Part shown: positions 7,982 through 16,122 of the stretch, piece by piece
How the letters are laid out: each line of letters opens with the position of its first letter
Position numbering within the stretch: the stretch's first letter is position 1
Origin: Lactobacillales bacterium
Lineage (GTDB): Bacteria; Bacillota_I; Bacilli_A; RF39; UBA660
Direction of reading: 5' to 3'
DNA length: 38,411 nucleotides
Assembly: GCA_015059545.1 (NCBI GenBank)
Contig: SVAG01000001.1
Coordinates: 128,970 to 167,380 of the forward strand
The notes under the pieces: model-generated
What the model was told of the DNA's origin: nothing
Database searches by the model: none
The model's input: the letters and a program-made list of their open reading frames with translations, nothing else
Translations under genes and position numbers: made by a program

Positions 7982-7990
7982 TGTTATAAT
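7982..7990 (+). promoter_or_regulatory. Extended -10 promoter TGTTATAAT
   Basis: TGTTATAAT ends 23 bp ahead of ATG 8014, leaving a short leader with RBS GAGGT. It should drive the nucleotidase, NrtR-like and nadK genes. The divergent gene starts at 7915, so this 98-bp gap holds promoters for both directions. Confidence 0.6.
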
Positions 7991-8013
7991 CAAAATGTGA
8001 AAAAGAGGTATAT

Positions 8014-8592
8014 ATGAGAATAGGATTAGATATAGATAATGTAATATTAGATACAGATAGTTTAATACTAGAAGAAATGTTAAAAGAAGATAAAAATAAA
8101 AGAAATAAAGGAATTATTGATAAGAATGCTCCTTATATATTTTTAGGTATGTTTGATTGGACTAAAGAAGAAATAGAAGAATTTTTAATTAATAATATGG
8201 AAAGAATAGCTTCTAATGTAAAAATAATAAAAGAATCAAAAAAATATATAGATAAATTATTAGAAGAAGGTCATGAAATATATTTAATATCTAATAGAGC
8301 TTATCCATATTATAAAAATCCTTTAAATACAACAAAAAATAATTTAGAAAAAAATGAAATTAAATATACAAAATTAATTTTAACAGAAACAAATGATAAA
8401 AGTAGAGAATGTATAGATTTAAAAATAGATATCATGTTTGATGATAGAGCTAGTAATTGTTTGAAATTAAAAGAAAAAGGTATTAATTGTTATTTGGTAA
8501 AAACAATATATGAAACAAGAACATTTGATAATTTAGAAATGGTAAATAATTTTAAAGAAATATATTTAAAAATAAAAGAGGTGGAAAAATGA
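8014..8592 (+). CDS. HAD-family 5'-nucleotidase-like phosphatase
   Basis: The 192-residue HAD protein has motif I LDIDNVILD (Asp nucleophile and acid), motif II ISNRAY and motif IV FDDRASN, with a helical cap between; this layout resembles the NT5C/YqfW 5'(3')-nucleotidase branch. It overlaps the NrtR-like gene by 4 bp (ATGA), so the two are translationally coupled. In this context it may dephosphorylate NMN, NaMN or another mononucleotide, but nothing in the sequence fixes the substrate. A related HAD gene lies at 25797. Confidence 0.7.
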   Translation: MRIGLDIDNVILDTDSLILEEMLKEDKNKRNKGIIDKNAPYIFLGMFDWTKEEIEEFLINNMERIASNVKIIKESKKYIDKLLEEGHEIYLISNRAYPYYKNPLNTTKNNLEKNEIKYTKLILTETNDKSRECIDLKIDIMFDDRASNCLKLKEKGINCYLVKTIYETRTFDNLEMVNNFKEIYLKIKEVEK

Positions 8593-9428
8593 AAGAATAT
8601 AAATCAGAAGAAGAATTTTTAAAAGATTATGATCCAAGTAAGTTTGACTTACTATCACTTACAACAGATATACTTATTTTTAGTGTATCAGATGGATTAC
8701 AAGAAAATTATAGAAAATTAAACCAAAAACATTTTAGTGTTTTATTAGTAAAAAGAGATACATATCCATTTAAAGATAAATGGTGTTTACCAGGTGGATT
8801 TATTGGAATAGATGAAGATATAGAAGATGCTGCTACTAGAATACTAGAAACAGAAGCAAATATAAAAGATATTTATTTAGAACAACTATATACATATGGA
8901 AATCCTAATAGAGATCCTAGAATGAGAGTTATATCTACATCATATATGGCATTAATAGATAAAAATAGATTACGCGATAAAATATCAAAAAATGCTGCTT
9001 GGTTCAACGTATTTGTTTTAGAGGATAAAAAAGAAATACATGTAACATTAGATAATGGTAATGAAACGATTAAATTTAAAATTAAAAAGACATTAAAAGA
9101 AAAAACAACAGATAGATATAAATATGAAGTAATAGAAAATGATAAATTAGCATTTGATCATCCATTAGTAATAACAAGTGGAATATCAAGATTAAAAAAT
9201 AAAATAGAATATACAGATATAGTATTTAATATGATGCCAGAATACTTCACATTAGGAGAATTACAACAAGTATATGAAGTAATACTAGGTAAAAAATTAT
9301 TAGATCCAGCATTCAGAAGAATAATTGCTAATAAGGTAGAAAAAACAGAAAAAATGAAAACAGGTGGAGGTCATAGACCATCAGTTTTATTTAGATATAA
9401 GAGTAGTGATGAAAATGAAGATAAATAA
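8589..9428 (+). CDS. NrtR-like regulator: Nudix domain plus winged helix
   Basis: A 279-residue protein with an N-terminal Nudix domain (about 35-170) and a C-terminal winged helix (from FTLGELQQVYEVILG through PAFRRII to GHRPSVLFRY), the layout of NrtR/COG4111 regulators that sense ADP-ribose or NAD-related ligands and repress NAD genes. The Nudix box GGFIGIDEDIEDAATRILE keeps Gly and the first Glu, but the REUxEE core reads RILETE, losing two acids, so hydrolase activity is unlikely and a sensor role likely. It overlaps the nucleotidase by 4 bp and nadK by 14-20 bp. No operator could be assigned from one window. An active ADP-ribose pyrophosphatase is the alternative. Confidence 0.75.
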   Translation: MKEYKSEEEFLKDYDPSKFDLLSLTTDILIFSVSDGLQENYRKLNQKHFSVLLVKRDTYPFKDKWCLPGGFIGIDEDIEDAATRILETEANIKDIYLEQLYTYGNPNRDPRMRVISTSYMALIDKNRLRDKISKNAAWFNVFVLEDKKEIHVTLDNGNETIKFKIKKTLKEKTTDRYKYEVIENDKLAFDHPLVITSGISRLKNKIEYTDIVFNMMPEYFTLGELQQVYEVILGKKLLDPAFRRIIANKVEKTEKMKTGGGHRPSVLFRYKSSDENEDK

Positions 9429-10212
9429 AATAAGATTATTTCCAAATGATAATAAAAAATCAAAGGGAATTGAAAAAGTATTAAAAGAAGAATTAGAAAA
9501 AAATAACTTTCAAATTTGTGAAGAAGATTTTGAATTAGGTATTGCTATAGGTGGAGATGGATCTTTCCTTAGAATGGTAAAACAATGTAATTTTAATAGT
9601 GATATATATTATATTGGTGTTAATACTGGAACATTAGGATTCTTACAAGAAATAAAACCAGAAGAAATAAAAGAATTTGTAGAAAAATTGAAAAACTATG
9701 ATTTCAAAGTAGAAGAAATAGGTATTCAAGAAACAAAAGTAGAAACAGATGAAACAACAAGTTTATTTTATTCATTAAATGAAATAGTAATAAGAGAAAA
9801 AGATTTAAATACAACACTTATAACTATTAAGGTAGACGATGTTAAACTAGAAAACTTTGTGGGAGATGGAATACTAGTATCAACATCAGTAGGTTCTACT
9901 GCATACAACTTAAGTTATGGTGGAAGTATTGTATATAATACATTACATACCCTTCAAATAACACCAATTGCTCCATTAAATAGTAAAGTATATAGAAATC
10001 TATTAAATAGTGTTGTAATACCTGAAAATAAGTTAATAACACTAATTCCAAATCAAGATGAAAGAAATATATTGATTACTATAGATGGAGAAAATAATAC
10101 ATATGATAATGTTACTAAAATAGAAACAATCGTATCTAAAAAAAGAATTAATTGTTTAAGATTAAATGATTACAATTTTATAAATATAGTAAATGAAAAA
10201 TTCTTAAAATAA
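9415..10212 (+). CDS. nadK: NAD kinase
   Basis: Phosphorylates NAD at the 2'-OH to give NADP. The 265-residue protein has AIGGDGSFLR with GGDG at 46-49, SLNEIVI (the NE/D motif), and the GDGILVSTSVGSTAYNLSYGG segment that is the best family signature. The start lies inside the NrtR-like gene: ATG 9409 or 9415; 9415 gives MKINKIRLFPN, which fits the family's N-terminal strand, and neither has a strong RBS, suggesting coupling to upstream translation. A hairpin terminator closes the operon at 10211. Confidence 0.92.
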   Translation: MKINKIRLFPNDNKKSKGIEKVLKEELEKNNFQICEEDFELGIAIGGDGSFLRMVKQCNFNSDIYYIGVNTGTLGFLQEIKPEEIKEFVEKLKNYDFKVEEIGIQETKVETDETTSLFYSLNEIVIREKDLNTTLITIKVDDVKLENFVGDGILVSTSVGSTAYNLSYGGSIVYNTLHTLQITPIAPLNSKVYRNLLNSVVIPENKLITLIPNQDERNILITIDGENNTYDNVTKIETIVSKKRINCLRLNDYNFINIVNEKFLK

Positions 10213-10243
10213 GCTATAGATATTTAAAAACTATAGCTTTTTT
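10211..10243 (+). terminator. Terminator after nadK
   Basis: 9-bp perfect stem AAGCTATAG / CTATAGCTT with an 11-nt A-rich loop followed by TTTT. The T run continues directly into the next promoter's TG element. Confidence 0.85.
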
Positions 10244-10251
10244 GTTATAAT
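10243..10251 (+). promoter_or_regulatory. Extended -10 promoter TGTTATAAT
   Basis: It abuts the T tract of the nadK terminator. Transcription from it would begin around 10258, leaving a leader of only about 10 nt before GTG 10268. Confidence 0.55.
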
Positions 10252-10267
10252 TTATATAGGTGATATA

Positions 10268-10531
10268 GTGATAATAAATGGAAAAGAAGTAAATATAGAA
10301 GATATAAATTATGAATCTAAAATGCATACAAAAAGAGAAAATGGATTATTACTTAGTGATGAACAAATAAATATATTAAAGAAATATGATATAGATTATT
10401 TAAAATATAATAATATGAGTAGTTTAATATATGAAATAGAAGAAATATTAAATATAGAATATTATGAAGATTTAGATAATTTATCAATTGAACTTGCAGA
10501 ATTCAATTATTATCAAAATACAAATAAGTAG
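10268..10531 (+). CDS. Small uncharacterised acidic protein
   Basis: The 87-residue protein is not recognised. It is rich in Asn, Ile, Glu and Tyr, has no Cys, signal peptide or membrane segment, and is predicted mostly helical (a middle LLLSDEQINILKKYDIDYLKY region). GTG 10268 is supported by AGGTGAT immediately upstream. It is 8 bp ahead of the RNB exoribonuclease and shares its promoter, so it may act with it. Confidence 0.7.
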   Translation: MIINGKEVNIEDINYESKMHTKRENGLLLSDEQINILKKYDIDYLKYNNMSSLIYEIEEILNIEYYEDLDNLSIELAEFNYYQNTNK

Positions 10532-10539
10532 GTGGGTTT

Positions 10540-12402
10540 ATGGTTAAAAAAGAAAAAATTAGACTTTTATTAAAAGAAAATAGATTAGAAGAAATAAATA
10601 ATTTTAATAAAAATAGTATCCAAAATATATTAATAGAATTATTAGAAGAAGAAATAAATGATTTTGATTATGATAAAGATATAGAATATATAAAAAATAT
10701 AATGAAAATATTACCAGAATATATCAATAATAAAAAAATACTAAATGAAAAATTAAATATAATACATCAAAGTATAAAAACATATTTAGTACAAAAACCA
10801 GGTAATATAGAAAAAACAAATGAAAATTATAAAATATTAAAAAGTGTAATAAATGAAATAGAATTAATACAAATGTCTATTTTATATGATTATTCTTTTA
10901 AATATGAAGAATCAAAATATAAACTAATAGACTACATTATATTTGATGTAAAAAATATTGCTAATATAAAAGATGCAATAAAAAGATTTCCTCATATTGT
11001 TAATTATATGGATGTAGATAATAAAAGCTTAATTTTAAAAGTAATAGAAAAATATATAGAAGAAGTTAAAAACTATACTAAAGAAAAAGAAATTGATGAT
11101 ATTATTTATTATGAAGAAGTAATAGATATATTAATGAGCAGTGAAAGATTTATTTTTGATGTAATAGATAAGCAAACACTGTTAAAGAAAATAAAAGAAG
11201 AATTAAAAAATGTAGAAGAAGAAAAATATAGAAAAACTTTTTATTTAAATATGCTAGTAGAAAAAATAGAAGGAAATCAAATTAAACAAGATAATTCATA
11301 TTTAGAATATAAATATAATATAAAAACATACTTTAACGAAGCTATAAAATCAGAAGTAAGAAGTATTATAAAAAATTATCATGGTTCAAAAGATAGAATA
11401 GAAATAGAAGATTATATATTAACATTTGATGGAGAAGGAGCTAAAGAAATTGATGATGCATTATCTATAAAAATCCTAGCAAATGGTAATTATGAATTAG
11501 GAGTTCATATAGCAGATCCTTTATCATTAATTGATAGAAATAGTATTATATTTGATGAAGCATCTAAAAGAACTACATCAATATATTTAGAAGATAAAAC
11601 ATATTCTATGTTTCCAATTGAATTATCTGGTGACTTATTAAGTTTACAAGAAGGTAAATACAGAAATGCAACATCATATTATTTTGAAGTAGATAAAGAT
11701 GGAAATTTAATAAATTATAAATTTTATAAATCTATAATAAAAGTTAATAGAAATATGTCATATAATGATTTTAATAAAATAATATTAAGTGGAAAAAATG
11801 ATAGTCAATTAACAAAAACAATCACTAATTTAAGTAATATTTCAAATCTTTTAAGACAGTATTATAATGAAGACGAATTATATAGTACCTTAAATAGAAA
11901 AGAAAATAGTACAGTTAATATGGATATTATTGGTTTATCTAGTGGAGAAAAAGTGATAGAAAGTGCTATGATATTTACAAATTCTATGGTTGCTAGATAT
12001 TTTAAACAAAATAATCTTCCATTTATATTTAGAAATCATGTTATAGATCAAAATATGTTAAATGAATTAGATAGAATAAAACAAAATATATTGTTAGAAG
12101 AAGATGCTGAGAGTTATTTAAAATATATAGAAATGGTTAAAACAATATATCCTAAAGCATTATATGGAGTAGAGTGTATAGGACATTATGGGCTTGGAAT
12201 AGATTATTATGCACATGTAACAAGTCCTCTTAGAAGATTTAGTGATATAGTCGCAAATATATGTTTAGAAGAACTATATTTTAATGAATATAATAAAGAA
12301 AAAATAGAAGATGTAAAAAGAATGATTTTAAAACATTCGAATAAAATAAATAATAAGAGATCATCAATAGAAAAATTCTCAATAAAATGTGATCAAAGAT
12401 GA
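10540..12402 (+). CDS. RNB-domain exoribonuclease with unusual N-terminus
   Basis: The 620-residue protein has an RNase II/R catalytic domain from about 285 to 600: DGEGAKEIDDAL (297-308), then GVHIADPLSLI, and the late signature YYAHVTSPLRRFSD. RNase R and II need four acids in DxxxxxDxDD; here Asp297, Glu303, Asp305 and Asp306 are seen, so one Asp is Glu. Unlike RNase R, the first 280 residues are helical, Lys/Glu/Ile-rich and lack recognisable cold-shock barrels, and no S1 domain follows, the protein ending 45 residues after the last RNB motif. It should degrade RNA 3'-5', but with different substrate loading. RBS AGGTGGG; standard UGA stop. Confidence 0.8.
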   Translation: MVKKEKIRLLLKENRLEEINNFNKNSIQNILIELLEEEINDFDYDKDIEYIKNIMKILPEYINNKKILNEKLNIIHQSIKTYLVQKPGNIEKTNENYKILKSVINEIELIQMSILYDYSFKYEESKYKLIDYIIFDVKNIANIKDAIKRFPHIVNYMDVDNKSLILKVIEKYIEEVKNYTKEKEIDDIIYYEEVIDILMSSERFIFDVIDKQTLLKKIKEELKNVEEEKYRKTFYLNMLVEKIEGNQIKQDNSYLEYKYNIKTYFNEAIKSEVRSIIKNYHGSKDRIEIEDYILTFDGEGAKEIDDALSIKILANGNYELGVHIADPLSLIDRNSIIFDEASKRTTSIYLEDKTYSMFPIELSGDLLSLQEGKYRNATSYYFEVDKDGNLINYKFYKSIIKVNRNMSYNDFNKIILSGKNDSQLTKTITNLSNISNLLRQYYNEDELYSTLNRKENSTVNMDIIGLSSGEKVIESAMIFTNSMVARYFKQNNLPFIFRNHVIDQNMLNELDRIKQNILLEEDAESYLKYIEMVKTIYPKALYGVECIGHYGLGIDYYAHVTSPLRRFSDIVANICLEELYFNEYNKEKIEDVKRMILKHSNKINNKRSSIEKFSIKCDQR

Positions 12403-12406
12403 AAAT

Positions 12407-12435
12407 TTGACAACTTAAAATTTAAGTGGTAGAAT
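12407..12435 (+). promoter_or_regulatory. Sigma-A promoter TTGACA-N17-TAGAAT with palindromic spacer
   Basis: TTGACA 12407-12412 and TAGAAT 12430-12435 are 17 bp apart. The spacer contains ACTTAAAATTTAAGT (12413-12427), a 7-bp-arm inverted repeat that could bind a repressor. Confidence 0.7.
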
Positions 12436-12477
12436 GTATTTTGCTTTTTCGTAAAAAAAGGGTAAGAGGTGAAAAAA

Positions 12478-13098
12478 GTGAAATCAGACCAGAAAAAGTT
12501 TGCAATATTTTTAACTTTAGTGATAGATTTAGTTATTGTATTTATAGTAAGTGTAATGTCTTCACAACCAGAAGAAGAAGTAACTGTAAGAACTTTAAAG
12601 AATACTTCATTCTACAGTGAAAATATAAAAATTATAAACGAAACAGCACAAGAAGCAGATATTAAAATACAAGAAGAAATAAGAAAAGCAAGTATTGTTT
12701 ATGATAATATGACAATGGAAGAACTATCACAAAAATTAGAAAAATCAATGAATTCTTCATTAAATGGAAAAGGAGAATTATTTGCAACTTATTCAATTGA
12801 ACTAGGATTAGATCCTTATTTAGCACTAGCTATTGTACTTCATGAAACAGGATGTTCATATAATTGTAGTAGTTTAGTTAAAACGCATAATAACTTAGGT
12901 GGTTTAAAAGCAGCTAATGGTAAATATATGTCATTTAATACATTAGATGAAGGAATTAAAGGATATTTAAATATTCTTTATAAAAACTATTATTCTAAAG
13001 GTTTAACGACACCAGAACTTATGAATCCTAAATATGCAGCAAGTACAACATGGGCTAGTAAAGTAAATTGGTATATAGAAAAAATAAAGGCAAAATAA
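12478..13098 (+). CDS. Membrane-anchored glucosaminidase-like peptidoglycan hydrolase
   Basis: The 206-residue protein starts at GTG 12478, 6 bp after AAGAGGTG; an earlier GTG 12469 sits inside that RBS. Residues 7-25 form a signal anchor. The outer part has YLALAIVLHETGCSYN, NNLGGLKAANGKYM and FNTLDEGIKGYLNIL, the pattern of the glucosaminidase (Flg_Jm/LytG-type) lysozyme-like fold, with catalytic Glu in HETG. Such enzymes trim glycan strands outside the membrane, so the organism makes peptidoglycan and is not a wall-less mollicute. Monocistronic, with its own promoter and terminator. Confidence 0.8.
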   Translation: MKSDQKKFAIFLTLVIDLVIVFIVSVMSSQPEEEVTVRTLKNTSFYSENIKIINETAQEADIKIQEEIRKASIVYDNMTMEELSQKLEKSMNSSLNGKGELFATYSIELGLDPYLALAIVLHETGCSYNCSSLVKTHNNLGGLKAANGKYMSFNTLDEGIKGYLNILYKNYYSKGLTTPELMNPKYAASTTWASKVNWYIEKIKAK

Positions 13099-13107
13099 TG
13101 CCTTTTT
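13086..13107 (+). terminator. Terminator overlapping glucosaminidase stop
   Basis: Stem AAAGGCA / TGCCTTT with loop AAATAA that includes the stop codon, followed by TT. Confidence 0.7.
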
Positions 13108-13162
13108 AATTTACATATTTAAATTAAAGTGTTATTATATTTATAAATAAAAAGGAGACAAT

Positions 13163-13912
13163 ATGAAAGAAGAAAATAAAAAAAATGAACAAATGGATAT
13201 TTTTAAAACAGGGTTTGTAAAACCAGAAGAAGAAGTGGAAAAAATAGATATAGAAGAAGAAATAGAAGAATCAGAAACAAAAGAAGAAATTAATAATGAT
13301 ATTAAATATAATAATATTCAAATGAAAGAAAAAGCGAATGAATTAATAAATGAATTAGAAAATCAAGATGATGAAAGATTACAAAAACAAAATAAAAAAA
13401 GAAAAAAGAAAAATATTGTTTTAGTAATAGGAATTATAATAGAACTATTAATAATAGGCTTCTTATGTTACATAAAATTCTTTAAAGAAACATATACATC
13501 TAGTTTAACATGTACAAATACAACAGAAAATTCTAATAATAAATATTCTATTACTACAAATGTAATTTATTATTTTGATAAAGATAAAAAAGTAGCTAAA
13601 ACACAAAATAGTATAATATATATTTTTAATGATAAAGCTTCGTATGAAGAATACAAAAAAGAGTATGTTGATACAAATATAAAAGACTACAGTGGAATAG
13701 AACAAATAGATATATTTGATGACCAAAATTATGCATACGAAAATAAAACAACTTATACATATTCAAAATTAAAGAAAAATAAAAATGTAACTATCAAAGA
13801 TGGTTTAATGACAGTAAAAGTAAAAGGAAGAAAAGAACCAATAACAATATATATTGAAAGTTATGATAGTGTTATTAAAACGAATGAAGAAACAGGTTTT
13901 ATATGCGAATAA
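13163..13912 (+). CDS. Single-pass membrane protein, acidic cytosolic head
   Basis: A 249-residue protein of unrecognised family. Residues 1-82 are strongly charged (repeated Glu/Lys, probably coiled or disordered), 84-104 are a transmembrane helix (NIVLVIGIIIELLIIGFLCY), and the rest is an outer beta-rich domain beginning SLTCTN and ending GFICE, whose two cysteines could pair. The outer part resembles DUF1307/YehR-like small lipoprotein domains in its repeated YxYSKLKK strands, but this is weak. RBS AAGGAG; a terminator overlaps its 3' end. Confidence 0.75.
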   Translation: MKEENKKNEQMDIFKTGFVKPEEEVEKIDIEEEIEESETKEEINNDIKYNNIQMKEKANELINELENQDDERLQKQNKKRKKKNIVLVIGIIIELLIIGFLCYIKFFKETYTSSLTCTNTTENSNNKYSITTNVIYYFDKDKKVAKTQNSIIYIFNDKASYEEYKKEYVDTNIKDYSGIEQIDIFDDQNYAYENKTTYTYSKLKKNKNVTIKDGLMTVKVKGRKEPITIYIESYDSVIKTNEETGFICE

Positions 13913-13924
13913 CCTGTTTTTTAT
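13891..13924 (+). terminator. Terminator overlapping the 3' end of the membrane protein gene
   Basis: Stem AACAGGTT / AACCTGTT enclosing the last codons and stop, followed by a T tract. Confidence 0.8.
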
Positions 13925-13971
13925 TGATTAAAATTACATAATGTGATAAAATTTTTATAGGAGGATTATAT

Positions 13972-14505
13972 ATGGAAACAGAATTAAAAGAAACATTAAA
14001 AAAATTATTAATTTGTGCATATGTTATAATAGCACTATTAGCTGTTAATACAGTTGTGACATTTATTTCAAATGTAGAAGTAACAAAAGAAAGTGAAAAA
14101 ACAACAGAAACAGAAGAAACTCAAACAAATACAGAATATGATGTTAGTATGTTTGATACAGTAGATGCAGAAAAAGTTGTAAAATTATTTGATGAAGATG
14201 AAACACAAGTTATTTATGTAGGTAGGGAAACTTGTGGATATTGTGTACAATTCTTACCAGCTTTACAACAAGCACAAAAAGATTATGGTTATAAAACAAA
14301 ATATCTAGATATTACAACTGTTACAGAAGATGGTCAAAAAGCTATCTTAGAAAAAGATAACGATGAAGATTTCTTAGCAACTAATTTTGGATCAACTCCA
14401 ATGGTTATCTTAGTAAAAGATGGAAAAATCGTAGATGGTTGGGTAGGATATGCTGAATATGAAACATTTGCACAATTCTTAGAAGAAAATGGATTTAAAA
14501 AATAA
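13972..14505 (+). CDS. Membrane-anchored thioredoxin-like protein
   Basis: The 177-residue protein has a transmembrane anchor at about 11-32, a Glu/Thr linker to 57, and a thioredoxin fold: VIYVGRETCGYC with the redox pair Cys88-Gly-Tyr-Cys91 and a cis-Pro in GSTPMVILV. The active site faces outside if the N-terminus is inside, so it likely handles disulfides of exported proteins. The preceding outer-domain protein and this gene are separated by a terminator. RBS AGGAGG. It stands 40 bp before an FAD oxidoreductase, which may or may not be a redox partner. Confidence 0.82.
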   Translation: METELKETLKKLLICAYVIIALLAVNTVVTFISNVEVTKESEKTTETEETQTNTEYDVSMFDTVDAEKVVKLFDEDETQVIYVGRETCGYCVQFLPALQQAQKDYGYKTKYLDITTVTEDGQKAILEKDNDEDFLATNFGSTPMVILVKDGKIVDGWVGYAEYETFAQFLEENGFKK

Positions 14506-14534
14506 GATTAAGCATATTGCTTAATCTTTTTTTA
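14504..14534 (+). terminator. Terminator after thioredoxin gene
   Basis: 11-bp perfect stem AAGATTAAGCA / TGCTTAATCTT with a TAT loop and seven or more Ts; it starts within the stop codon. Confidence 0.9.
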
Positions 14535-14545
14535 GGGAGGTAAAT

Positions 14546-15919
14546 ATGAAAAAATACGAAACTATAATAATAGGATGTGGACCAGCTGGAATATTCACAG
14601 CATTAGAATTATTAAAAAACAAACCTGAAATGAAAATAATAATGTTTGATAAAGGAAATAGTATCAAAGTTAGAAAATGTCCTAAATCAAAAACATTAAA
14701 TTGTGTTTCTTGTAAACCATGTAACATTTCATGTGGTTTTGGAGGAGCAGGAGCTTTTTCAGATGGAAAACTTAGTCTATCAAAAGATGTCGGTGGATGG
14801 TTAGAAGAATATATTGGTACTGATAAGTTAAATGAACTTATACAATATGTAGATGAAGTTTATTTAAAATATGGTGGAAACAAGGAAATATCATATAATG
14901 AAGAATTTTCAAATGAATTTGATTATGAATGTAGTAAATATGGATTAAAATTTGTAAAATGTCCAATAAGACACTTAGGTACTGAAAAAAGCGCTAAAAT
15001 TATGGAAGATATGTATGATTATATAGTTAGTCATGAAAATGTAGAAGTTATATCAAGATGTGAAGTAGAAAAAGTAGACATGGAAAATAAGATAGTAACT
15101 GTAAACCAAGAACAATATAAAGCAGATAATATTGTAGTATCTGTCGGTAGAAGCGGTTCTGAATGGTTGATAAATCAATGCAAAAATAATAATGTTAAAA
15201 CTCAAAATAATCAAGTTGATATAGGTGTTAGAGTAGAACTTCCAAGAGCAGTTACTGATTTTTTAACAAATGAATTATATGAATTTAAAATATATAATAG
15301 CTCAAAAACTACAGAAAATATAGTAAGAACATTTTGTATGAATCCAGGAGGGTTTGTATCACAAGAAAACTATGATGATGATTTAGCAGTAGTAAATGGA
15401 CATAGTTATCATGATTTAAAAAGTAATAATACAAACTTTGCTTTACTTGTTTCTTCAAGATTTACAGAACCATTTGATGAACCAATAACATATGGAAAAT
15501 ATATAGCAAGACTTTCAAATATGTTAACAGGTGGAAAAATAATGGTTCAAAGATTAAAAGATTTAAAAGATGGTAAAAGATCAACTTATGATAGGATAAA
15601 AAAATTATCATATAATCCTACATTAAAAGATGCAGTTCCAGGAGATTTATCTTATGTATTACCTTCTAGAATAGTAAATGCTTTGCTTGAAACATTTGAA
15701 GAATTAGAGAAAGTTTGTCCAGGTATATCTGGAAGAGATACAATTCTTTATGGAGTAGAAGTTAAATTTTACTCAGCAAAAATAGAAGTTGATAATAATT
15801 TAGAAACAAAATATAAAGGTGTATATGCTATAGGAGATGGAGCAGGAATTACAAGAGGATTAATGCAAGCATCAATAAGTGGTGTAGTAGCCGCACAAAA
15901 CATATTAAAAAACAAGTAG
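14546..15919 (+). CDS. FAD-dependent oxidoreductase (COG2509-like)
   Basis: The 457-residue protein opens with the dinucleotide-binding loop IIIGCGPAGIFTALELL (GxGxxG at 10-15) and closes with GVYAIGDGAGITRGLMQA, the second FAD motif. A Cys cluster follows the first domain (KCPKSKTLNCVSCKPCNISC, about 52-71) and leads to GFGGAGAFSDGKLSLS, features of the COG2509/HI0933-like dehydrogenases. The four or more cysteines could bind a metal or Fe-S cluster. The substrate is not known for the family. RBS GGGAGG; closed by a terminator at 15908. Confidence 0.82.
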   Translation: MKKYETIIIGCGPAGIFTALELLKNKPEMKIIMFDKGNSIKVRKCPKSKTLNCVSCKPCNISCGFGGAGAFSDGKLSLSKDVGGWLEEYIGTDKLNELIQYVDEVYLKYGGNKEISYNEEFSNEFDYECSKYGLKFVKCPIRHLGTEKSAKIMEDMYDYIVSHENVEVISRCEVEKVDMENKIVTVNQEQYKADNIVVSVGRSGSEWLINQCKNNNVKTQNNQVDIGVRVELPRAVTDFLTNELYEFKIYNSSKTTENIVRTFCMNPGGFVSQENYDDDLAVVNGHSYHDLKSNNTNFALLVSSRFTEPFDEPITYGKYIARLSNMLTGGKIMVQRLKDLKDGKRSTYDRIKKLSYNPTLKDAVPGDLSYVLPSRIVNALLETFEELEKVCPGISGRDTILYGVEVKFYSAKIEVDNNLETKYKGVYAIGDGAGITRGLMQASISGVVAAQNILKNK

Positions 15920-15934
15920 TAACTTGTTTTTTTT
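15908..15934 (+). terminator. Terminator after FAD oxidoreductase
   Basis: Stem AACAAGT / ACTTGTT with loop AGTA spanning the stop, followed by TTTTTT. Confidence 0.85.
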
Positions 15935-15963
15935 GAAAAATACAAAAAAATTTGAAAAAAGTA

Positions 15964-15992
15964 TTGCAACTTTGCATAAAATATTATATAAT
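15964..15992 (+). promoter_or_regulatory. tRNA operon promoter TTGCAA-N17-TATAAT
   Basis: TTGCAA 15964-15969 and TATAAT 15987-15992 are 17 bp apart, 36 bp upstream of tRNA-Leu. It drives the five-tRNA cluster. Confidence 0.8.
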
Positions 15993-16027
15993 TAATCGTG
16001 TCAACGCATAAAAGGTTGATATGGTAT

Positions 16028-16116
16028 GCCTGAGTGGCGAAATTGGTAGACGCACAGGACTTAAAATCCTGCGGGAGTCAAATCCCGTGCCGGTTCAAGT
16101 CCGGCCTTAGGCACCA
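16028..16116 (+). tRNA. tRNA-Leu (anticodon TAA)
   Basis: Acceptor GCCTGAG pairs with CTTAGGC; anticodon loop CTTAAAA in a CAGGA/TCCTG stem; long variable arm; GGTTCAAGTCC T-arm; encoded CCA. Confidence 0.97.
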
Positions 16117-16122
16117 TCTTAT

